From: JABWBD01 sp040768665
Lineage (GTDB): Bacteria > Planctomycetota > Planctomycetia > Pirellulales > Thermoguttaceae
DNA length: 64,000 nt
NCBI GenBank assembly: GCA_040768665.1
Contig: JAXGMN010000036.1
Coordinates: 76,521 to 140,520, forward strand
Direction: 5' to 3'
Numbering within the stretch: position 1 is the first letter of the stretch; each line of letters opens with the position of its first letter. A program made the translations under genes and the position numbers. Positions 60,217 through 64,000 of the stretch are shown one piece after another. Below the pieces are notes generated by a model. It did not search any database. It saw only the letters and a list, made by a program, of their open reading frames with translations, and was not told where the DNA came from.

Positions 60217-63200
60217 TCAAGGAATCACCCGGTATTCTATGGACAATCCAGCGCGCACCAACGCCTCGAACTCCTCCGCCAGCTGCACAAAAGGCCCGAC
60301 GCGGGGTATCGGCTCCTGTCCAAACCACACCATACGGCTCAAGGAAACATTCCCTTCGCCTAGCAACGACGCAACGTCGTTATGCAGTTGCGTCAGCTTC
60401 CGATCTGCTTCCGCAATTGGGTCCAAAACCTCGCTCCAAGGCGTCACCGCCTCGTAGCCAGTCTGGGTCGCCCTGTCGTAATCGTCCCACATGCGTGAAC
60501 CGTACGAGCTGTCTTGACTCGACCAGTCGTACTTCACTTGTTTTCCCTTCGCGTTCGGCCCCCGCACTCGCTTGAGGTATGCATCGTGCTTGGCCGAATA
60601 GATCATGTTGTCCGACTGCCCGCCGCCGACAAACCCACCGGGCGCCGTCATCAACCCCACGCTCGTCGCGATCAGCCCAGGGGCGCAGCGCTTCAGATAC
60701 GGCAAAAGCACCTGAATGCTCCAGCGCGCGAACTCCGGGTTGAGAACGATCATCCGGCCCATCGTTGTCGCCCCCTGGCGGCCCGCGACCGACGCAACTG
60801 CCGACGCGAACATCGAAGGAGGCGGTGTCGGCGGCCCCCCCGCTGCCGCCGAGACCGCGCTGACCGCGTCGACAATTGCCAGTGCCCCATAGCCCACAGC
60901 TACAGCGAGCGATGCCAAGCCGTCCAGGAAACGTTGGTTCTTAAAGAATTGGTATGCCTGAATTCCGGCCTCTGCGCCATGCGCTGCGTTCCGCACCGCA
61001 CCGAACACGTTATACGCGAACAGTCCCGCTTGGATGACATTGGCGACGGTGATACTCGACAGCAACGATTCCCCCGTCGGATCCGTGCCATTGACGGGGT
61101 CGGCATGCACGTAGAGATACTTGTGCAGGCTCAGCGGCTCCTGCAGATTTCCCAAGATCGGGTCTACACGGTTCCACCGCCCGCTCGCCAGATCGTACCA
61201 CCGTTGGCCCGCATACATCCGCTGAACGTCGCGGTCGAAGTGCTCACCCGTGTACAGCCGCGACGTGAGAGCGCTCCCCGCATCGAAGCCGATCGCGTTG
61301 CCGTAGGCATCATAGCGATAGATCTGCCCCGAGAGCGGCCGGCCGGTCGCGTCGACAAGCCCTCGCGTAGAGCCTTGTCCATCTCGCAGGAAATAGACGG
61401 GACTTGCCCCCGTCACCGCTCCGGCCCATTGTAAGATCACGTCGAGAGCGAGCGCGTAGCTCCTCGCAAGCTCCGCGCCCAGCCACTCTTCCACGACCTT
61501 CGCGTACCCGGTGAGGTTCTGATGGTCCACCAGGTAGTCGGTTCGATCGGAAGTGTCCAGAGGATCATCGAACTCCCCGTCGCCATTCCCGTCCACGACC
61601 TTGGTCTGGCCCACCCGAATCCCTGACTCGTCGTACTCGTACTTGAGCTGCGTCTCCGGCACTCCGTTGCCGTCGCTGTCGATCGTGACCTCCGCCATCC
61701 GTCCTTGCAGATTGTAGCCGTACGTCGTCTCCTCGAGTTTCGTGCCCGAAGTGGCCGGTCCTGCGTACACCGTCTTGGACATCTGTTGCGTGTGGTCGCC
61801 GCCATAAGGATTCCCCAGGTCCGTGAAGTCGGCGCTCGGCCCGTAGCCGTAAGTCGTCGTCTTTTCAATCGCTCCATCGTTCCCGACGTCAAGCTTCTCC
61901 ACCAAGAGCCGATCGTTAGCGTCATAGAGGTACGAAATCGCCTCGTCGACCAACTCGGGGTCGCTGTAGTCGTGCGTCTTTTTCAGACGGTTCCCCACTA
62001 GGTCAAAGATATACTCATCCGTGAAATCCAGCTCATTGTCGTCGGCGTCGAAGACCTCTTTGACCAGCCGGCCCGCGTTGTCATAGAACCAGTCCACGTG
62101 CGTCTGTTCCAATGTCTCCGTGTCCGGGTTCCACTGCTTCTCATCCACGCCTTCGCGGCGGCCATCCGCGCGGACCGAGTAGTCGAATTCGCCCAACAAC
62201 ACGTCATCGTCAGCCTCACCCGGCTGGTCGAATAGGCCGTTCCCGTTTGCGTCCCGAAAGTGCCGCAGCAGGTCCAAACGACTGAGACTATCGTACTGGT
62301 AATCGCCGATCACACCGCCCGGCAGGTGGGCCTCGTCCAGATTCCCCAAGAGATCGTAGAAATACTCGGTCGTCTCATTGGTCGGCTCGTCGTTGCACTC
62401 CTGGACCGTCACGGCCTTCACTCGACCCAGCGCATCATAAGAGTAGACCGTGTCGCTTACCGCAACTCCGTCACCGGCCGTGGGCGTGCCCGTCGTATCG
62501 GTGTCACCGCTGTAGGTCCGCGTAAGATTCCCCGTGACGGGGTCGAACTCGTAGTGGATCTGCAGGTCAGCCAACCCATTGCCGTCGACATCTGTGACGA
62601 CGCTCGTCAGGCGGCCATAGACGTTGTAGCCGTTGGTAACGAATCGCTGGCGATCGAACGTCCCGTCCTGATCGTCGTCAAACTGCTGGAGGACGCTGCT
62701 CCTTCGCCCAAACGCGTCATACGTGTACGTGATCTTATCGTCCGCCTCCGTCAGAAGACCGTCATCGCTGACATCCGCCTGGTAGTCTGTCAGCGCGCTT
62801 GGACCATCGTAGTAGAACTTGGAAACGAGCCGCCCATTCCCGCCAGCCCTGTTGTCGTAGCGATAAGCCGTCAACACGCCCTCGAAGGAGATCGCATACT
62901 CGAGCTGGCCCAAGGCCACGCTTACGGAGAGGTCTCCGCCCGCATCGTCAAGCGAGCGGTCGCTATAGAGGTTCGTTTCCATGAATCCGCTGCCAGCGGC
63001 CACCCCTAGCGGCAGCTTCCGCGAGGTCTGCCGGCCCTGGTTGTCGTAGGTCAGTTCGGTCACGCGCGTGTCGAACGCCTGCGAGAAATCCCCCGCCGTG
63101 CCGTCGTGGTCGTAGAAGATGCCCGCCGCGGTCTGGTAGACGTTGTCGCGGATCGAGACGTGATTCCCCCGAGCATCGTAGCGGTACTCGTAGCGCGGCT

Positions 63201-64000
63201 GTACCATCACGGGAACTGGCTCCGGACCCGACTCGTCCATCAGCGTCGGATGCGCCACCTCCGGCAATACCACGGCCCTCAATCGGCCGAAGTCGTCGTA
63301 CTCGAATTCCTTCTTGAGCGGATTCTGCTCACTGGTGAAGGCTTGCTCGCTCTCCCACATCACTCGGCCGTAATCATCGTAGCCCTGAGCCACATAGCTC
63401 TCGATCGCCGTACCCGCGCCGTAGATCGTCTTCGTCGTGCGGCCGTAGGCGTCGTACTCGAATCGCGTCACCTGCTTGTCCGCGTAGCTCGTGCTCAACA
63501 CGTTGCCTTCCGCATCCACAACGACGCGAATGTTCACCCAGCTTTCCTCAACCCGCCCCTCGGTATCGTAGTTCGACTCGCTGCGGTGGCGAACCAATTG
63601 GCCGCTCACCTCATCGAGAACCACCGGCCCGATCGTGGCAGTCTGCCGCCCGGCATCATCATATTCGTAATCCGTGGCCGGGCCATCCTCGCCCAACGTA
63701 TGGCGCCCGATCGAGCGCGCAACGCGGCCGTTCGTGTCATAGATCGTCTCGCTGATCCACACGGTGCCGCCGACGGAGAGCAGCCTGGACTCCAGCCCAC
63801 CACCCGTCGCCACAATCTCCACCACCATCTCTTCCACCCGCTCGCTCTTCACCACGCGCCCCGCCCGATCGTAGTGGCTGATCGTGCCCAGCACCGCCGG
63901 GCTCGCACCCGGCGACGCAACCGGATTGCCCTGGCCGTCTTCCTCGTACGCGATGACGTACGCGTCGGCCGACGCCATCGGACGTCCCGCCGCGTCGTAC
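60217..64000 (-). CDS. RHS2: YD-repeat polymorphic toxin, 5' end outside the window
   Basis: The frame is open from the window edge to a stop at 60217, about 1260 residues of a longer protein. It begins in mid-repeat (YDAAGRPMASADAY) and contains YD/RHS repeats throughout (YDDAGRQTATIG, YDAYGRTTKTIYG, YDALGRVKAVTV). The RHS core ends with YDLASGRWNRVDPILGNLQEP and HADPVNGTDPTG near 61080. The 286-residue tip has hydrophobic helices (VGYGALAIVDAVSAVSAAAGG), then a polar domain: SDNMIYSAKHDAYLKRVRGP, SSYGSRMWDDYDRATQTGYE, TPWSEVLDPIAEADRKLTQL, GLSIEYRVIP. It shows no similarity to the RHS1 tip. Activity is unknown; small basic nuclease-like tips are common in this class. Confidence 0.85.
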   Translation of the reverse strand, partial: YDAAGRPMASADAYVIAYEEDGQGNPVASPGASPAVLGTISHYDRAGRVVKSERVEEMVVEIVATGGGLESRLLSVGGTVWISETIYDTNGRVARSIGRHTLGEDGPATDYEYDDAGRQTATIGPVVLDEVSGQLVRHRSESNYDTEGRVEESWVNIRVVVDAEGNVLSTSYADKQVTRFEYDAYGRTTKTIYGAGTAIESYVAQGYDDYGRVMWESEQAFTSEQNPLKKEFEYDDFGRLRAVVLPEVAHPTLMDESGPEPVPVMVQPRYEYRYDARGNHVSIRDNVYQTAAGIFYDHDGTAGDFSQAFDTRVTELTYDNQGRQTSRKLPLGVAAGSGFMETNLYSDRSLDDAGGDLSVSVALGQLEYAISFEGVLTAYRYDNRAGGNGRLVSKFYYDGPSALTDYQADVSDDGLLTEADDKITYTYDAFGRRSSVLQQFDDDQDGTFDRQRFVTNGYNVYGRLTSVVTDVDGNGLADLQIHYEFDPVTGNLTRTYSGDTDTTGTPTAGDGVAVSDTVYSYDALGRVKAVTVQECNDEPTNETTEYFYDLLGNLDEAHLPGGVIGDYQYDSLSRLDLLRHFRDANGNGLFDQPGEADDDVLLGEFDYSVRADGRREGVDEKQWNPDTETLEQTHVDWFYDNAGRLVKEVFDADDNELDFTDEYIFDLVGNRLKKTHDYSDPELVDEAISYLYDANDRLLVEKLDVGNDGAIEKTTTYGYGPSADFTDLGNPYGGDHTQQMSKTVYAGPATSGTKLEETTYGYNLQGRMAEVTIDSDGNGVPETQLKYEYDESGIRVGQTKVVDGNGDGEFDDPLDTSDRTDYLVDHQNLTGYAKVVEEWLGAELARSYALALDVILQWAGAVTGASPVYFLRDGQGSTRGLVDATGRPLSGQIYRYDAYGNAIGFDAGSALTSRLYTGEHFDRDVQRMYAGQRWYDLASGRWNRVDPILGNLQEPLSLHKYLYVHADPVNGTDPTGESLLSSITVANVIQAGLFAYNVFGAVRNAAHGAEAGIQAYQFFKNQRFLDGLASLAVAVGYGALAIVDAVSAVSAAAGGPPTPPPSMFASAVASVAGRQGATTMGRMIVLNPEFARWSIQVLLPYLKRCAPGLIATSVGLMTAPGGFVGGGQSDNMIYSAKHDAYLKRVRGPNAKGKQVKYDWSSQDSSYGSRMWDDYDRATQTGYEAVTPWSEVLDPIAEADRKLTQLHNDVASLLGEGNVSLSRMVWFGQEPIPRVGPFVQLAEEFEALVRAGLSIEYRVIP
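63060..64000. repeat. Long direct repeat shared by the two RHS genes, copy 2
   Basis: Collinear with 54376-55310 (offset 8684). The window ends inside the match. Similarity drops where the two RHS genes diverge, beyond 63060 towards their 3' ends, though both remain YD repeats. Confidence 0.85.

Overview
The window reads as a chromosomal accessory region of a planctomycete-type bacterium, probably Pirellulales-like. This is inferred from gene content: secreted TolB-like proteins with c-type heme motifs related to the hydrazine synthase alpha middle domain, DUF1080 and DUF6807 proteins, an expanded neutral-ceramidase-like family, oxidoreductases with Tat leaders, and very long Ig/RHS proteins. 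GC is high almost throughout. No tRNA, rRNA, CRISPR array, replication gene or integrase was recognised.

About 0.3-42.8 kb is a patchwork of mostly monocistronic genes on both strands. Nearly all encode exported proteins: two TolB/heme proteins (317-3598, 18140-20737), glycoside hydrolases or relatives (GH16 at 3740, GH39-like plus beta-helix at 6441, GH42-like at 12470, GH5-like at 15666), a DUF6807 protein, an M28 peptidase, a Gfo/Idh/MocA protein, a sugar isomerase-like protein, a dimethylformamidase-like protein, a BNR-type protein, an esterase, a DegT-type aminotransferase with a leader, a PHP-type protein, a DUF1080 protein and four neutral-ceramidase-like proteins. Together they suggest extracytoplasmic breakdown of complex glycans or glycolipids. 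GH16 and GH42-like members would fit galactans, but no sulfatase is present and the substrate is unknown.

The gaps between these genes hold many vestiges: heads or tails of GH16, HEAT, PHP, SGNH, alpha/beta-hydrolase, NHL and ceramidase-like genes. Several have a full-length relative inside the window, so the region seems to have grown by duplication and partial deletion.

About 43-50.8 kb holds one long SNF2 helicase gene with a palindromic repeat inserted in frame. It is followed by decayed sequence: another palindrome, a transposase remnant, a frameshifted SbcD/YhaO-type nuclease gene, the first codons of its probable YhaN-type partner, and a broken REP-associated tyrosine transposase (RAYT) element that cuts that partner off. 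The palindromes at 34.3, 44.7 and 47.7 kb share sequence with the ends of the RAYT element.

About 50.8-64 kb is a tandem RHS polymorphic-toxin locus on the minus strand. Each RHS gene is followed at once by a candidate immunity gene. The two RHS genes share a collinear repeat of about 0.9 kb, 8684 bp apart, and diverge completely after the RHS core. The C-terminal tips and the two immunity proteins match no family I can name. They are the best candidates here for an undescribed toxin/antitoxin pair.
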